A stretch of 64,000 nt of DNA. Origin: Flaccisagitta enflata (taxonomy: Eukaryota > Chaetognatha > Sagittoidea > Aphragmophora). How positions within the stretch are numbered: position 1 is the first letter of the stretch; the number at the start of each line of letters is the position of its first letter. The translations under genes and the position numbers were made by a program. The DNA is taken from contig OZ231127.1 of assembly GCA_965153355.1 (NCBI GenBank), positions 29,822,001 to 29,886,000 of the forward strand, written 5' to 3'. Positions 19,196-32,000 of this stretch are shown piece after piece. The notes beneath the pieces were generated by a model. The model had not been told where the DNA came from. It worked only from the letters and a program-made list of their open reading frames with translations, and ran no database searches.

Positions 19196-22100
19196 CTAAT
19201 CGCTCAGCCATTGTCTAAAATAACTTTGCATAGAGTCCCTTTTATCGGCGTTGCCGACATTGACAGTTGGAATGATCTTCGAAGGTCGCGTCGACTTGAC
19301 GAAACGCTTCAACTCTTCAAAAGATGAATGTTCGCTGTATGGGACGCCGTAAACGGTGATGCCATCAGAGGCAACTTGAGGCTCAATTCGATTGAGAACG
19401 GCCGCTGGAGACGAAGAGCGTGGTTGAAGAGTACTGCAGAGTGAGATAAGATAGGCAAACATAACTAGTGAACCACGTTATTCAAGTTAAACAGAATTAC
19501 AGAAATACTAAGTTATCAGAGAATCATCAGGTAAAGAAATGCATTAATTATCCTACCCATTTCCTTGATCTTCAAAAGTCCACCCCGTTGGTTTCAGAGC
19601 CAAGACGTTATCGTATCGGCTTTTCAGGGGCCTAAGATACTCCGAAAGCGATCTTTTGTTGAGCAAATGCATGGGGAGAACGTGAAGACGGGCTTCGAAG
19701 TTACTTCGCGTCAGCATCCGCTTCAATTCATCGTCCTCCAGACAATTAAGAACCCGGAACTTGTCATCGCGTACAAATACACGTATGTTTAAAGCTTTAG
19801 CGATGGCCTGGAAGGAGGAATGAAAGGGTCACAATGTGAAAATCGCGAGATGGTACAGTTTTCAGAATCGGCAGAAATGCCACAATCAAGTACCTCGCTG
19901 CCCCACACCCTACTCTTCTTTCTGACATACCCCAAGACCGCGAATAAGAGAGAGCAATTTGTGTCATCTGAGCCTTACTTTGAATATCCTTTCTTTGCCA
20001 ATCGTGTAAGACCCGCAAATGATAAGAGTTCTCGGGCGTCGCCGAAGAAAATCAACGGCTAACTTGACGGAAAATTCGATGACGTCACGCTGAGGCGGGA
20101 AGCTGTAACGAGGGTCTAAATACGTCGTGTCCAAGAAAAGACCGTCCAATCTGCAATGAGAGAAACAAAACAAACGAGCAAGTCAGATTAAATTCCTCAA
20201 TTCAACTATCTACATGTATGGCAGTTACTAGATAACAATATATAACAAGAATCGGGGTTTCAAAGTCTTCTTCTCCACCTTTTTCTGCAATCCGCTGCGA
20301 CGAATTGTTGCAAGGCCGGATGGCGGAGCATTTCTTCGTCGGCGCGAAAGTCTCCCGTGTGAAGGTAAGCGCAGCCGTTGGTCAGCCGGAACAAGAATAG
20401 AACGGCGCCTGGGCAGTGATTAGCCTCGATGAGCGTTACTCGGGCGCCTTCCAATTGAAGCGTGTCGTCAACTGGTGCTGAGAGGATGGAAGAAGACGGC
20501 ACACCCAACTTGGCCGTGACCAAATTCGCAGTTACTTGGCTGCTCGATAAAAAGATAATACGACGAGAAAGATAAGTACAAGGTATTCAAATTCGTAATC
20601 TCGCACTTCCATGCCACAAAAGAACTGTGACAGAACGGCACTGCCCTCTCATAGCAAGATCAGGTGAAAAGTAACATTGCTGTAGGTTTTTTCATTGTTT
20701 TGTATAGAATCTGAGCTCTATTTACTGGAACTAATGAAGATAAAATCTTGTCAAGAGCGCTTTTGGAGATTTTCATAAAAATTGGTGGTTTTAAGCCTTC
20801 TTTTTTCTGTAGATTCAACTGGGTATTTCAGAAATACTTTTTGTCAGCAAATTCATATTTCTGGTGAAATTTCCATTCATTTGATAGGTCGCAACATATA
20901 CTTTTATATAGAAATAAGATTTTCAGTTTTTAAGCCACCGTTGCAAAATTGTAACGGTGGCTTAAAAATGGGATATTGCATTTTTGGATAAAATCATATA
21001 GTGCGACCTATCAAATGAATGGAAATTTCACCAGGAATTCAAATATGCTGTCAAAAAATCTGAACAGTATCTGGGTCCGCGACGGAAGGGGGTTAAAGAT
21101 CACCAATTCCGTAAGATCGCTATGACCGAAAGATCGCTAACCCTGTAAGTTTGCTAAAACTATAAGTATTTACATTTAGAGCCACCATACAAAGTTTCAT
21201 GCAAATCCGTTGAAAAATGACAAAGTTATGCACATTTTTCACTTTTAGGCTAGTAGGGTGGTTGGGTGGTAGGCTGGTTTAGATAAATAGTGTGCGTTTG
21301 TTGAGTTCTTCCATTAGAGACTCCATACCAAGTTTCAGCAATTTGGTTGAAAAATGTCCAATTTATGTAGTTTTTACTTTTAGGCCGGTAAGCTGGTTGG
21401 GGTAGGTTGGTTTGCCGGTTAGCATGCTCAACCATTAACAAATCACATATATGTGTTGAGTCCTTCCATTTAGAGACTCCATGCAAATTTCAGCAAATTG
21501 GTTGAAAAACAAAGATATGCATATTTATCACTTTTTGGCTGGTAGGCTGGTTGGGTGGTAGGCTGGTTTGACAGGATAAATAGTGCGCATATGTTGAGTT
21601 CTTCCATTTAGAGACCCCATACCAAGTTTCAACCAAATTAGTTGAAAAATGACAAAGTTATGCAAGTTTTTCACTTTTAGGTCGGTAGGCTGGTTGGGTG
21701 GTAGGTCAGTTTGGCGGGTTAGCATGCTCAAATGCATATAAATCATACACATATGATGAGTCCTTCCATTTAGAGACTCCATACCAAATTTCAACCAAAT
21801 CGGTTGAAAAATGCCAAGTTATGCACGTTTTCACTTTTAGGCCAGTAGGCTGGTTGGGTGGTAGAGCTGGTTTGACAGGATAAATAGTGCGCATATGTTG
21901 AGTTCTTCCATTTAGACCCCACCAAGTTTCAACCAAATTAGTTGAAAAATGACAAAGATTTGTAAGTTTTTTCACTTTTAGGCTGGTTGGCTGGTTGGGT
22001 GGTAGGTCGGTTTGGCCGGTTAGCATGCTCAAATGCATATAAATCATATACATATGTTGAGGCCTTCCATTTAGAGACTCCATACCAAATTTCAGCCAAA

Positions 22101-25100
22101 TCCGTTGAAAAATGCCAAAGTTATGCACGTTTTTCACTTGCCTTAGGCTGGTTAGGCCAGTTGTTGGGTTGGTCGGATCACAAAAATCAGATAGGATGTA
22201 AAGCGCCTTACCCTAGCACAACTTCCCACCAAATATGAACCAAATCGGTCAAAGCATAAAAAAGTTATCCATTTTTTAAAATCCGTTACAACGACGACAA
22301 CGACGACGACGACGACGACACCCACCCGCCTTGAATTATAGTCCGCGTCGGAATGATATTCCGTCGCGGACAAAAAGATTTTCAAAATACCCAGTAGAAT
22401 CTACATTGAAAAAAAGGGTACAAACCATCAATTTTTTATGAAAATCTCAAAAAGCGCTCTTGACAAGATTTTATCTTTATTTGTTCCAGTAAATAGAGCT
22501 CAGATTCTATACAAAACAATGAAAAAACCTACAGTAATATTACTTTTCTCCGGATCTTGCTGTGAGAGGGCAGTGACGGTGATTCAGTAATTCATGAATA
22601 TTTCTTGTATCCCAACCCCAATTGACACAAAATTTATACTAGAAAACCACTTCTTGGCTAACCTGCATACAATGGTGCCGCCTTGAAAATTCTTTGTTAG
22701 TCCTTTGTAATGATCCGCGTGAAAGTGAGAAAGAAAATAGTATTGGCAATTCTCAATGATCCCGAATGAAAAGGCATCCACCGTAAAAGAGGTGTTGGGT
22801 ATCCATTTGTAGAATGGACACGGTCGGGGATTGTTTTTCCTGTTCTTATTGTTAGTTCTTGGTTTTATTCCCTCGCCAGTTTCCCCCGTCTCGCGATCAA
22901 CGGCAGCTGCCTCCGAAGTCATATTTTCAGCGTTCTCTCCACTGGTATTGACATTGTCGCGGACTGTCACGTTTCCAGGAATCTGTTTTGCCTTATAGTG
23001 GTTGTTTCGTCCTTTTTTCCCCATTGTTGCGTGGCCTGGGGCTCCGGGTTTCTCTCCACCAGAAGATCCGGAAGGACCGGAAGTCACCGGGAATTTTGGA
23101 AAGACGGCGGTTTTGGTTTTCAGCCAATCAGACGCCGCCTGGGATATCAAGTGACTAGAGGCGGTGTCGCTCGTCCGGGGCTTTGAAGAGTCATCTTTCG
23201 TGTTTTCGTTGCTGGATTTTAGCGGCTTTAATTTCGTCGAAGTCTTGAGTTTACTACTCTTGGTTTTCGACGTAGTCGAGTCTTTTTGCGTCGTGTCTTG
23301 ATTTTTGGCATTTCGCATCAAGACGGCGAAAGAGTTCCGAGTCGCGTCCGGGGCAGTTGCAGATTTACACTCTTTCTTAAAGAAAGCTGATATGTTCGAA
23401 GGTACCGAATCCACATCATCATCGACGTCTTTCAACTGACTCGAAGTCCCGTCATATTCATCGTCGTGATCTGCTGTTAACTGCGCTTCCTTGCTTTTCT
23501 CGCTAGCTTCACGGTCTTCACCCTGCAACGTCGGCCACATTTGCGTGGCCTCTACCTCCGACCCAATATCAATCTTGCCGGATTTTTCTACTGGGGGTTG
23601 CGCACCATCATACTCTTCAAAATCGACATCATCCTCAATTCCTCCCTGAAAATCATCTATGAAATCTCCGTACTTTCGCTCATCTTCTTGCTTCCCATTC
23701 TTCTCGCCTTTGACCACATTCTCCTCCCCCTCCTCCTCATTCCTCTCATCAGCTTCCAGATACTCTTCTCTGCCACCTATTCTGTTTCTCGACTCGCCTT
23801 TGATGAACTTCTCCTCTTCCTCTTCCTCGTCATCCCACTCGTCCCCTTTCAAATCTTCTGCTCCGTCTCCCAGCCTTTTACTGGCTTCACTCTTGATTAA
23901 CTGCTCCTCATCATCATTATCCCACTCGTCCTCCATTCTTTCTCTCCCGTCATCTTCCTCTTCCATTTCGTATTTCTCCCCATTGAATCCCGGACGTTCT
24001 TGACCATCCTCTTCTTCCGGTTGATCGTCAATCAATTCTATAGAAGATCCGATGGAGAAGACGGCTTCCTCAATTTCATCATCCAACCTTTTCGTAGGTA
24101 AGGAAGTCCGAGGTCCCTCTGATCCGTCCCTTGGTTGCGCTTCGGATCTTCCAAATAACTGCGAAGTGCTTTTAGCGCCTCCTCCTCCAAGTCCTTCTCC
24201 GTTCAAAAACCCATCTAGTCGTCTCTCTCCGTTTCCCTCTGCTGACCCCAACTTCAAGCTTTTCCTCGCTCGATTCCGTGCCTTAATCTGAGTTGGTATA
24301 GGTTGAGCAAGTTGTTGCGTCGTTGATAAATCTTGTTTGCATGTAGTTTGGTCAGAAGATGACGCTTGAATGTCGGACGAGGAAGAGGCCCCCTCTTCAG
24401 TGTTGCCGGTGGATTCCTCGACTGAAGCGCCATCTCTCCACCGAGCTAATAGGCTGTGCGTGAATTTCTTGTAATGACTGAGGGAAGCAACCAAAATCGG
24501 AGGGAGGGAGTTAATATAATATAATATAATATAAAAGTATAGCTACCAAAGGGGCCAACCTTTTAACGAGTTGGCCATCGAGATGATAGCTTTACCAACA
24601 ATTACAATTTACGTGGCAAAGAAAATTAACCAGTCAGTAGTTCATAAGAACCAAAAGCGAGAATTGTTACCATGCAACTGCTAAAAATTGAAAATTCTAT
24701 GTTCAAAATATCCAAAATTGACCAGTCACTAGTTTTAAAAATCAAAAGTGTAAATCAGTAAAGGAAAAAGTTGCATATTCACCAAAATTTTCAATGACTT
24801 TCCAATATATAAAAATAAAGACTATGAATACTTCCAAATAGAAAATATGATGCTTTTATAAGTGCAAATAATATCAGGGATTATTCTCTGAGCAAATACT
24901 AAAGATTTTATGATACTAAGAAACCATTTGTGAAGAGAGAAAAAAAAATCTAATTTGATCATTGTGCTCTTATGGTCTCTAAGTTAGTGAGTCATTTAAT
25001 CGGAAAGCATGCTATTCTTCGCTCGCGACGGCCGCCAATAACTTTGAAAAACTTGACGCTTTTTTCATCTACAGTAAGAGAATTGTTCAAATGCTCAGCA

Positions 25101-25524
25101 TCTTGCCGCAATTTAATCTCCCATGCTTTTTCCACTTGACATTCCAATTTTGTCATGTCGTGAGTGATAATCACCCAGTTCCATTTCTCCATTCCTCTCA
25201 GCTTCTTTGCCATCAGGAGCATTGCCCTCTTTTTTTCTGAGCATACAAATTTAACGACCAGGGGGCGCAAATTGCTACTGTTTGATGTTCCAACACGAAA
25301 ATGATGAACAATGTCCGTAGAAGGAAGGATATGGGAAAAGAAATAGAAGAAATTGACAAAGAAACAAAGAAAGGAGAAAAAAAAAGAAAGAATAAGAAAG
25401 CAAGACAGCAAGAAAAAGAAAGCGATGAAAAAAAAGGGAATAAGGAAACGGAGAAAAAAGAAAGAAAGAGGGAAAGAAAGAAAGAAAGAAAGAGAGAAAA
25501 GGAGAAAGACATAGAAAGAAAAGG

Positions 25525-25590
<66 letters not shown>

Positions 25591-25869
25591 GAAAGGAAAA
25601 AGAAAGAAAGAAAGAAAAAGAGAGAAAGAAAAAGAGAAAGAGAGAGAGAGAGCGAGAGAAAGAGAAAGAAAGAGTGAATTAAAGAGAGAGAGAAAGAAAG
25701 GGAGAAAGAAAGGAAAGGGAGAAAGTTATAAAGGAAGGGAGAAAGTTATAAAGGAAGGGAAGAGAAAGAAACTATGAAAGTGAAAGAAAGGAAGAAAAGG
25801 AAGGAAGAAAAGGATGGAGAAAAGAAAGGGAGATATAACATCGATTTTAAAACGTGTCGCAGAAAGAAA

Positions 25870-25927
<58 letters not shown>

Positions 25928-25936
25928 AAAAAAGAG

Positions 25937-25999
<63 letters not shown>

Positions 26000-26997
26000 A
26001 AAAGGGAAAAAGAAAGGAAAGAAAGAAAGAAAAGGAGAAAGTTTTAAAGGAAGGGAGAAAGATAGAAAGGAAGAGAGGAAGAAAGAAACTAAGAAAGACA
26101 AAGGAAGGAAAGGAAGAAAAGGAAGGGAAAGGAAGAAAAGGAAGGGAAGGAAGAAAAGGAAGGGAAGGAAGAAAAGGGGAAAGAACATCGATTTAAAAAC
26201 GTGTCGCAGGAACGTAAGTGGCGCCAGAACGTATGGTAATTGCTTACCCCGGAATTGCAAAACTGCAGATGCAAGATGCTCAATCAGGAACTTTTGGCAT
26301 TACTACAGATGCTCACCTAGGAATGGTCGAGTCACATCGTCTCCCCGCTTGACATTCTTTAATGGCTTTGGAGGGACTGGAGAGGCAGGAAGACACGTGC
26401 CAGGATTCAGACTCCACGCGTGACAGGGCGGCAAAAGGAACTGAGAGTTTGAACAGCGGAATGGAAAGCAGATAACTTTCAACCACGTGTACTGAGAATT
26501 GAGAAAATTGGGGTTTGAAATACTCATTTCCTTGAAAACGTTCAAATGAGCATCTAACCTTGGCAGAAGGGGCAATGTCCCTGTCTTGGTTTCGGCAAGG
26601 CTTTTGGTAAAGGCGTCGCCGATTCAGCGTCGTCATCCTCGTCATTTTCCGTATCAATTTCATCATCATTCGGATCAAACAAATCTTCAGTCAGTTCCAA
26701 GATGCGACTGACTTTCGTCGGCTCGCTCTTTCTCACTCGCATTCTGTCTGATGCCCTGAGTTTCTTGGGCGTTGGTGTCGTCTTTTTGGCGGACGACCTG
26801 GTGGACACGCGTCCCCGTTTCGCGGGTGTCGCTTTCTTGTCGGATGACGCGGGCGAGCCAGTCATGGGAAGTTCGGGCAGGTCCCTCGAGGACGTCACTC
26901 CATCCTCCTCGTCGCTGATGCGGTGTAAAGCCGCGACGGTTCGTCGGCGCCGCTTTCTCAAGGGCTTGAAATCGTCATCGGTATCGAAATCTGACAT
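19196..26997 (-). CDS. DCLRE1A: DNA cross-link repair nuclease SNM1A (DCLRE1A)
   Basis: Nuclear 5'-3' exonuclease of the metallo-beta-lactamase/beta-CASP family, acting in interstrand-crosslink repair. Seven exons: 26559-26997, 26317-26440, 22663-24477, 20279-20539, 19979-20150, 19557-19807, 19196-19433; 3300 nt, 1099 aa, all joins phase-consistent. The start [10 protein letters not shown] was preferred to an upstream in-frame ATG at 27036. A UBZ4 zinc finger (C142, C145, H161, C165; CPFCQVPFAAL) is completed only by joining exons 1 and 2. It is followed by [19 protein letters not shown], a strongly conserved family segment. The middle is long, acidic and low-complexity. The catalytic part shows the HFHADH metal motif (H772-H777), ANHCPGA (H834), HTGDFRAD (D856), then [36 protein letters not shown] and [14 protein letters not shown]. 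All metal-binding residues expected are present. The intron at 20540-22662 holds a 1.9-kb transposon. Confidence 0.95.
20838..21057. repeat. Nested 220-bp hairpin inside the TIR element
   Basis: The arms around GGTGAAATTTCCATTCATTT and its complement pair over about 60 bases. A second, inner hairpin (AAGCCACCGTT...AACGGTGGCTT) forms the tip near 20945. Confidence 0.85.
21230..22260. repeat. About 150-bp tandem repeat array
   Basis: About seven degenerate copies of a unit. Each has TTTTCACTTTTAGGC, a GGTTGGGTGGTAGGC-type segment, TTCCATTTAGAGACTCCAT, and a CAAATCGGTTGAAAAATG-like segment. This is the interior of the TIR element. Confidence 0.85.
22341..22371 (+). repeat. GTCCGCG hairpin (second dispersed hairpin family)
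   Basis: GTCCGCGTCGGAAT pairs with ATTCCGTCGCGGAC around a 3-base loop, with one mismatch. It is preceded by a (GAC)n tract and TTATA, and followed by AAAAA. The same arrangement occurs at 56012-56040. Confidence 0.7.
24992..25312 (-). pseudogene. Degenerate LINE ORF1-like fragment
   Basis: The minus-strand frame reads a segment with [36 protein letters not shown] and a Thr-Lys-Leu segment. It follows the general layout of the RNA-binding domain of non-LTR retrotransposon ORF1 proteins (R-x-G, R-P-hydrophobic-V-x-F, A-x-x-L-R, D-x-T). It is isolated in the 24478-26316 intron of DCLRE1A, without reverse transcriptase nearby, and merges into a purine tract. This is recognition of a pattern rather than a specific family match. 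Confidence 0.4.
25437..26180. repeat. GAAA-rich purine tract
   Basis: About 740 bases of imperfect (GAAA)n and GGAA repeats in a DCLRE1A intron. A short motif, AACGTGTCGCAGAAAG / AACGTGTCGCAGGAAC, recurs at about 25851 and 26200. Confidence 0.92.
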
Positions 26998-28093
26998 GTT
27001 TGATAGTTCAACGATTTCGCAAACAAAAAGTGTCAAGCAGAAACTTGAGAGAATCCTCCGGCGATTTCATATCGATTCTCACTTCACAAAAGCGACTGAG
27101 ATGGAGAAATCTGCGCTGTAAAAATCGGAAACTTAATTTAATAAAATGGATGTAAGGTAAATATCTTTATCTTTTCAAATGTATTCAATTCATGGCGAGA
27201 GTCATACGTAAGAAAAACTGAGGATCGGAGAGACGAGAGATGTAAGAAATATTGGCGAGTGAGATACAGAAATTTCCCATTTCATATCGGGACCGTGAAT
27301 TATATAAAACGACGACAAAGATTTAAAAAGAGAAATGTTATAAAATTCAAAATGACAAGGATGAACGAACCCTTCAAGCGACAATTCCACGTCAAAAGAC
27401 GCGAAAGAATAAAGAGTTATTAATTTTCACCTACTGAAATAAAACAACGTTTCATGTCCATGCGGATGTTACGTCTAAATGTGAACACGTAATTCATATC
27501 CTGAATGGCACGCTCAGCCGGTCGTCAAAGTGTCCAATCAGAGAAGCACAATTAGGGACTAAATGATTGTTGTTTTCGTTTCTGTCGTCGATTCTGGTCA
27601 TGAACTGGTTGGTGACAGTAACCAGTCGCTGTATTTCAGTCTCCCGGGTCCGACCACCCGGCTTTGGATGACTCACGCGCATGATTTGGTCAAAACCAAA
27701 AAAAAAAATGGAATAATTCCTTTAATTTCTAATTAAGTTAGATGATGGGTTTTAATCTATTCGAGTTTGGAGGAAAACGAAAAATGATGGAAAAGAAAAA
27801 AAATAGTGTTTATTCCCACGTTCGCACGTCGACAATGTCACACCGATAAAGAGAGAGAAACTAAAATTTCGTCGTTATTATAATTCCCGATAATATTTTC
27901 ACTTTCGATAGATTTTTTTTTTCTTCCTACGATTCGAGAGAGTTCTTCCCAAGTGAAGGTGAAAGGTCGTTGATGTTGAATTAAGTGTAGATGCGATTCC
28001 TTTAGGTAATTCAGGTAATTCCTCCGTCGCTGCAAGATAGCGGAGGTGTATGAAGAGAAGAGGAGGAGGAAACGGTGGAGCGGCGGGGGTCGA
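26998..28093. other. Intergenic gap between DCLRE1A and eIF3B
   Basis: About 1.1 kb holding the DCLRE1A promoter side and the eIF3B 3' UTR. Short open frames here show no recognisable conservation. A possible polyadenylation signal lies at 27809-27814. Confidence 0.6.
27809..27814 (-). terminator. Possible poly(A) signal for eIF3B
   Basis: TTTATT on the plus strand is AATAAA on the coding strand, about 280 bases past the eIF3B stop codon. A six-base match alone is weak evidence. Confidence 0.35.
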
Positions 28094-28994
28094 TCACTCT
28101 TCGATGATGGTTTCTTTCGTGTCGACTAAAAACTCGACAATTTCTTCGTCGAAATCTTGAATGTTGGAGGAGAGAGAATCCGTGTCTAACCCATTGCGCG
28201 CCGCGACGCGCCAAGACTGGAGAGAGAGGGGAGGCAGAAATGAGGGTAAGAAACGGATGAAGACGCTTGGAGAATCGATCCGATTTGTTATCACTTTTTA
28301 CAGCTTAGATACGACTAGCACAAAACAATTCGAGGACAAAAGCCATTGCAAACATCCAAAAACCAGAAAAGCAACTTTTTTTCTCAAAGCAATCATTCGT
28401 GAAAATAAATCTAAGCCAAAAAAAAAAACCTTGTTGGCTTCGTATTCGGCCTTGGCGCCAGCCTTCCAGGTGTCGAAGTCCTGCTTCATCTTTCGCCTCT
28501 TCTCGACCATCTCCTTGGAAGCCTTGGACTGCGACATCCGATCCTTAAGCTCGAACTGAGCCTGGTATTTCTTCATGTTCTTCTTGACGTCCTTCTTCTG
28601 CTCATCTGTTCAAGTTCAAATTATTGATAAACAGATTAAAGTGGGAAGATGATTTCAGAAAGTAACAAGCCGCGCAACAATATCAACTCCCATACCCGAT
28701 ACAGCCAATCATTGATCAATCAGCGCATCAATTGCCAATTGGGATTATTAATTCCTCTATGCTCTACCATTAAGGAGGCTCGGTGGTCTTGGTCGCCAGA
28801 GGAATTGGCAGAAACGGTCCATTGGGTGCTTCTGCAAGAGGCGACCTTGGAAGGTCCAGATCCAGAAGGCATTGTCGACTTTGTGAGCCCAAAAGGAGAC
28901 GGCAGTGGTGACGAATCGTCCAGTGGGGTCCCATTCCACGTCAGACGCCATGAAATGTTCCTGAGACGCCATTACCGTCATGTCTGTGAGCGAG

Positions 28995-29060
<66 letters not shown>

Positions 29061-32000
29061 TGGAAGAGAGGAAGCAAGAGAAAAAGGAGAAAAAGAAAGA
29101 GATGAGGGAGAGGGGGAATGTCGGTAGCGAATGAGAATCTTTTTTTCTGAAAATAATGAAGGCAAGGTAAATAATAACAGCAACAGTCGGCATTGCAGGA
29201 GGCGATATGAGAAATGGCAGAATGAAGAGTTGGCAATCACACAAATTTCACAAACCTGAAGTATCGATGAATTCAAGGACTCCATTCATGTTTCTCAATC
29301 CGGCCAAGACGATGAATTTTCCGGCCGGAGACCAGAACAGGTGATTGGCCTGTCGACGGTCCATCGTCTTCAAGAGTTCCACCTAACGGACAATCATGAA
29401 ATCAACATCAATTTTATGAATCAAATTATGAGACCGATAAAGAGAAGAGGAGGATGGGGTTATAAAAAACAAGTGCAAACAAGAGCTGTCATGCAATAAG
29501 ATCATGATTAATGCACTTACTTTGGCTTCAGCCTTGACGTTGTAAAAGGAGACATTGATTCTGGGTGTTTCCCCCCAGATGACGGCGAACTTGGAGCCAG
29601 TGGGTTCCCAGGCGAAAGCGGAAATGGGCTCTTTGAACTCGACGTTGTCGACGGGAATTTGCTTCTCCCGCATGCGGAAAATTTCGAAATGGTACGTGAT
29701 TCCGCTGAGGTAAAAATAAAATGGATTGAAACTTGGAACAAAGCATGAATATGATAAATGTGAAGATGAAAGAGATACCCAAAGATTCTTTGGCAAAGAA
29801 GATGAGGCTGAGCCTGAAGAAGATGAGGCCGAGCCTGAAGAAGATGAGGCCGAGCCTGAAGAAGATGAGGAGGATGATGGAGAAATTGATGATGATGAGG
29901 CTGAAAAAGGTGATGAGGCTGAAGAATAATATGATGTTGATGATAATAAAGATGAAGAGCTTCTAGACCATGCACTGGAGCAATAATCAGTGGCAAATCC
30001 TTACCTGTACTTGTTGCCTTCTTTCTCTTTCTTGACCTTGGCATAACGGTCGACCTTCACGCAAAGGAAGTCGCCGTTTTTATGCCAATTCATTTTGATA
30101 TCGGCGACGCTGAAAATGTTTTTGCACTTTTTCTCGTTTCGTGACGGAATGTCCAAAAGCGTCACGCGGGCAGGAACGTCGCCATTTTCGGGAACCTGAT
30201 ATCAGAATAAAATGAAAATGAAAAAAGAGGAATTACCGAGATCATATAGATACCGAGATGATAAAGATATGATATCTGTGATACCGAGATGATATAGATA
30301 TGATATCTGTCAAGGACCAATCTGGCGCAACAACGCGAGCGCAGTGAAGAAATTTCCATAGAGCGAAAGATACCGATCGAAGAAGCAGGCACCGAAAGCG
30401 GCTCAAATGATCCGATAATGTGAGCCACAGTTTCTTTGCCCACAACTCACCCAGTAAGCGACGGTGTTGTCCGATGGTGACCACGAGAAGTCCTTGATAG
30501 CTTGAATCTTTATACTTTTCTTCTCCAAAAGACCAAAGCCTGGGGTCTCGTAAACCATCAACACGTCCTGGCCGAGCCTATGGGTTTATTTTTTTAATGA
30601 CATCGGTTGCCCAGAAAATAATCAGAATCATAGCGTGTAACTTTGCATCCACCAACGGCACATTCCACCTTTGGAAACCGACCATTTGTTGCAGTGAACT
30701 CGCGGGGCACATTCCACCTCTGGGAACCGACTTTAAATGGCAATGAACCTACCTGGCAAAGTATTTTCCATCGCCGCTCCATTTGAACATGGGCCAAGTG
30801 GCGGCTTTCTCCGAATGGAATCCACGCTTTTTCGCGCCAGTGCGAATATCCCAGAAAATGATGGCAGATGGATCTTCGCGATTGTCTTGAAGAGGTGAAA
30901 ACGTCACCAAGTATCTGTAAATGATAATGGACAAATAGCTACAAAGTGGTAAACCAAATAACCACACACAGTATTACGATATCCTGAAACCACGAAATCT
31001 TACAAATCCATCAAGCCATGATGTTGAAAAACATTAAACCAGCTAATCCTAGCTTCCTCTCCTTTCGGTAATATTTTTAGTCGCGTGCACGCGACTCTAC
31101 AACCCGCTGTCCGTCTGTCTGTCGGTCGGTCGGTCACGCCTAGCTTTTTTTTCGCCGCCCCTGCCCACCCGCACGCGACTAAGGTAGCCGTGTATCCGGC
31201 CTTGTTTCTGATTATTCACCTTTCACAGGGAGAGAAATCGATGAGCTGAACTCCAAGATGCGAAAACTTCTGAATCTGTTGGAAGGTTTCTCCGCCCCAT
31301 AGGGCGATTCCTCTTTGATGGAACGTGGCCATGTAGGTGCCTTTGGGAGACCACCGCAAGTAAGTTTCCGTCCATTTGTTACGCTGCATCAGGACGGTGG
31401 GCTCCGGTTGAGTCGAGGTATACACGCTGGTCTTGTCACCGCCCTCGTAGATGATGCTGAAAAGACATGTTGACAATTAATAAAATGTAGAACACGATCC
31501 ACTGATGCCGATCAGTGATGAGTAACTTTAGAACGCACAAAGAAGACTAAATCTCCGTGCGATAAATCGGTTTTGAGTCACTGTCTAAGTGCCTTATTAA
31601 CTCCTTAATGTATGATCATCGAAATTCAGTCACAGGTTTCCAGTTTGTCCTTCCTTTTTAGTCGCGTGCACGCGACTCTACACCCCGCTTTGTCCGTCCG
31701 TCCGTCCGTCCCACTTTTACTTTTTTTATCAATTTTATGTCTAAGTCATTTAAAGTCATTTAAGAGTATACTGAGTCATTCGGTGTGATATTACAAGCCT
31801 TACCTGAATTGGTCGACGCAATCCGAGTTAAGCATGAATGACTTGAGATTGCCGTGATCCTTGTACGGTTGGGGTTCGGGCGGTTGCCATTCCTCGGGCG
31901 TTTTCTCGTACATTTCCAGATCGGAGAAGACGTTGCAGACAAAAGTGTGATTCTTGTCCAGTTTGTAACCGTTGGTCTGTTTGACGGCCTCAGCGGCGTG

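Larger units (their letters stand above)
20639..22575. mobile_element. 1.94-kb TIR element with CACTGCCC ends and 4-bp TSD ACGG
   Basis: Terminal inverted repeats of about 160 bases begin CACTGCCCTCTCA at the left and end with the complement at the right. ACGG flanks both sides (20635-20638 and 22576-22579). The interior holds a nested hairpin (20838-21057) and about seven tandem units of about 150 bases. No transposase frame was seen, so it is non-autonomous. CAC ends with a 4-bp duplication suggest a Chapaev/CACTA-type source, which is inference. It lies in a DCLRE1A intron. Confidence 0.85.

Noticed and set aside
29738-29935. Acidic EPEEDEA repeat frame (67 codons, plus strand)
   Set aside because: Short GATGAGGCTGAGCCTGAA tandem repeat within an eIF3B intron.
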